From Vibrio sp. (lineage in GTDB: Bacteria; Pseudomonadota; Gammaproteobacteria; Enterobacterales; Vibrionaceae), in the NCBI GenBank assembly GCA_028131545.1, contig JAOICL010000006.1, forward strand, positions 1-64,000: a stretch of DNA of 64,000 nt, in the 5' to 3' direction. The notes beneath the pieces were generated by a model. The model was not told where the DNA came from. It worked only from the letters and a program-made list of their open reading frames with translations, and did not search any database. Shown here piece after piece: positions 63,021-64,000 of this stretch (position 1 is its first letter; every line of letters starts with the position of its first letter). The translations under genes were made by a program, and so were the position numbers.

Positions 63021-64000
63021 TGTTCCTGCTACGAGAGCGTAAGCTAAGGCAACAGGTAAGGTCTTACGAATGATCTCTGACTCTTTACCGGCCATTCCAA
63101 CGACCGTTGCAGCAGCGACGACATTCATAACACACATCATGTTACCGGCATTAGCACCAATCCCTTGAAGCGCGAGCACCACGGTAGGATCAAGCCCTGC
63201 ACTGTTTGCAACCGAGAACTGCAACCCGGAAAACATCATATTAGAGAAGGTTGCTGAACCTGATAAGAACGAACCAAAAATACCAACAATCGGTGCTGCC
63301 CACGTCCAAACTGAACTGAGTGAACCCGCTAATAATTCCGCTAACGCCTGAGGCATTGCCGGTAAACCAGCCGTATTCGTCCCTGAGTTAAGGAATATTT
63401 TCACCATAGGAACTGACGCCCCTAATGAGATAACGGTAGGTAAGAGAGCCGTGCATGAGTCACCAAAAGCCCCCGCAAATTTACCTGGTTTAATTTTAAA
63501 AAGAACAAACGCTAATAGGCAAACAAAAATAAAGAAAGCACCTGGCGCATATAACGTCGAAAACCCACTACTTAGCTCTGTTCCCAATAGCCCAGACCAA
63601 CTGAGATTAAATGACAGTAAGAATTCTTTTATTGGTGTAACGACTCGTGAAATCACCAGCAACACAGCCATAACAAGGTAAGGTGTCCATGCCGCTATCG
63701 TTGAAGGTTGAGAAACCAATGTGTCCGACGTTGATTCGATGTCGACTGAAGATTGATTCGCATCATGACTCGTCTCTTCTTCCGTTTTAGGGAAATCATG
63801 CCAAGGGGTTTCCGGTAATAAAAAGCCCTTTTTAGCCGCTGGAATAACAATACTCATACCAATGAGAGCACCAATCACCGATGGGAATTCAGGCCCCGCA
63901 ATAATATTAATAAAGAAGGCAGGAATCATAAACGCCAACCCTGAAAACAGAGCAAACTTCCATATAACGAGTCCTTCTTTAAACGATTGATTTCGACCAA
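63000..64000 (-). CDS. L-lactate permease, LldP family (3' part; cut by window edge)
   Basis: 333 visible codons, running off the right edge; the frame stays open to base 64000 (GRNQSFKEGLVIWKFALFSG before the first visible Leu-Ala), so the N-terminal part is outside. LldP-type signatures: GPEFPSVIGALIGMSIVIPAAKKGFL, then about eight TM segments; the block NSGTNTAGLPAMPQALAE ... GSFLSGSATFSNMMFSGLQ and GIGANAGNMMCVMNVVAAATVVG near the end are typical of lactate permeases. Imports L-lactate with protons. It probably belongs to an lld operon to the right. Confidence 0.9.
   Translation of the reverse strand, partial: GRNQSFKEGLVIWKFALFSGLAFMIPAFFINIIAGPEFPSVIGALIGMSIVIPAAKKGFLLPETPWHDFPKTEEETSHDANQSSVDIESTSDTLVSQPSTIAAWTPYLVMAVLLVISRVVTPIKEFLLSFNLSWSGLLGTELSSGFSTLYAPGAFFIFVCLLAFVLFKIKPGKFAGAFGDSCTALLPTVISLGASVPMVKIFLNSGTNTAGLPAMPQALAELLAGSLSSVWTWAAPIVGIFGSFLSGSATFSNMMFSGLQFSVANSAGLDPTVVLALQGIGANAGNMMCVMNVVAAATVVGMAGKESEIIRKTLPVALAYALVAGTIAFFMV

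Overview
The window reads as chromosomal DNA of a low-GC marine gamma-proteobacterium of the family Vibrionaceae, most likely Aliivibrio. The evidence is protein-level likeness to enterobacterial and vibrio housekeeping enzymes (AroG, PykA, PyrC, RNase II, CsdA/DeaD), vibrio-typical families (DUF2850, a DUF3024-like protein, an UPF0397-type ECF transporter, the separately encoded PutA C-terminal domain) and an AT-rich base composition. The genus is inferred; no rRNA or tRNA gene was seen.

Layout. 0.15-3.4 kb: L-serine dehydratase and a POT peptide transporter. 3.5-7.1 kb: CHASE-GGDEF diguanylate cyclase, an SH3-like membrane-anchored protein and a DUF808 protein, all on the minus strand. 7.3-11.8 kb: M14-type zinc deacylase, MOSC/ferredoxin protein, dihydroorotase, DUF2850 protein, MsrA. 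12-16.3 kb: divergent RNA genes deaD and rnb. 16.5-25.5 kb: MaoC-like hydratase, acyltransferase, cupin-like protein, methyltransferase, Lon-type protease, dCMP deaminase-like protein and a coiled-coil membrane protein. 26-33.4 kb: pyruvate kinase, a DEAD-box helicase, a DUF523/DUF1722 protein and a three-gene ECF transporter. 33.4-36.5 kb is the accessory region: IS5-type fragments, two miniature inverted-repeat elements and three related zinc-ribbon/two-TM membrane genes. 36.6-43.8 kb: gltS, DUF368, aroG, a Cys-cluster protein, a CbpA-like co-chaperone, a lipoprotein. 44.2-49.1 kb: proline catabolism (AraC regulator, putA, detached PutA C-terminal domain). 49.6-64 kb: PEGA protein, periplasmic binding protein, a very long calcium-binding TSP3 lipoprotein, BCCT betaine transporter, a large lipoprotein, Tat-exported dienelactone hydrolase, TatD-like hydrolase, OsmC and the 3' part of a lactate permease gene that runs off the right edge.

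How the genes fit together. Several units serve amino-acid and organic-acid use (serine, peptides, glutamate, proline, lactate) and osmoadaptation (BCCT, proline, glutamate). deaD and rnb form a divergent RNA-metabolism pair.

Most unusual signals: (1) three tandem, diverged small membrane proteins sharing an N-terminal zinc ribbon and a C-terminal YxGHxxxD motif, beside IS debris; (2) a recurring pattern of short tandem duplications (units of 7-20 bp, a different sequence each time) lying across or just after stop codons of at least seven genes; (3) a clean 164-bp miniature element with 8-bp target duplication and IS66-like ends; (4) two small upstream ORFs with strong ribosome sites in the deaD leader; (5) a five-copy module flanking the TSP3 stalk of the giant lipoprotein.
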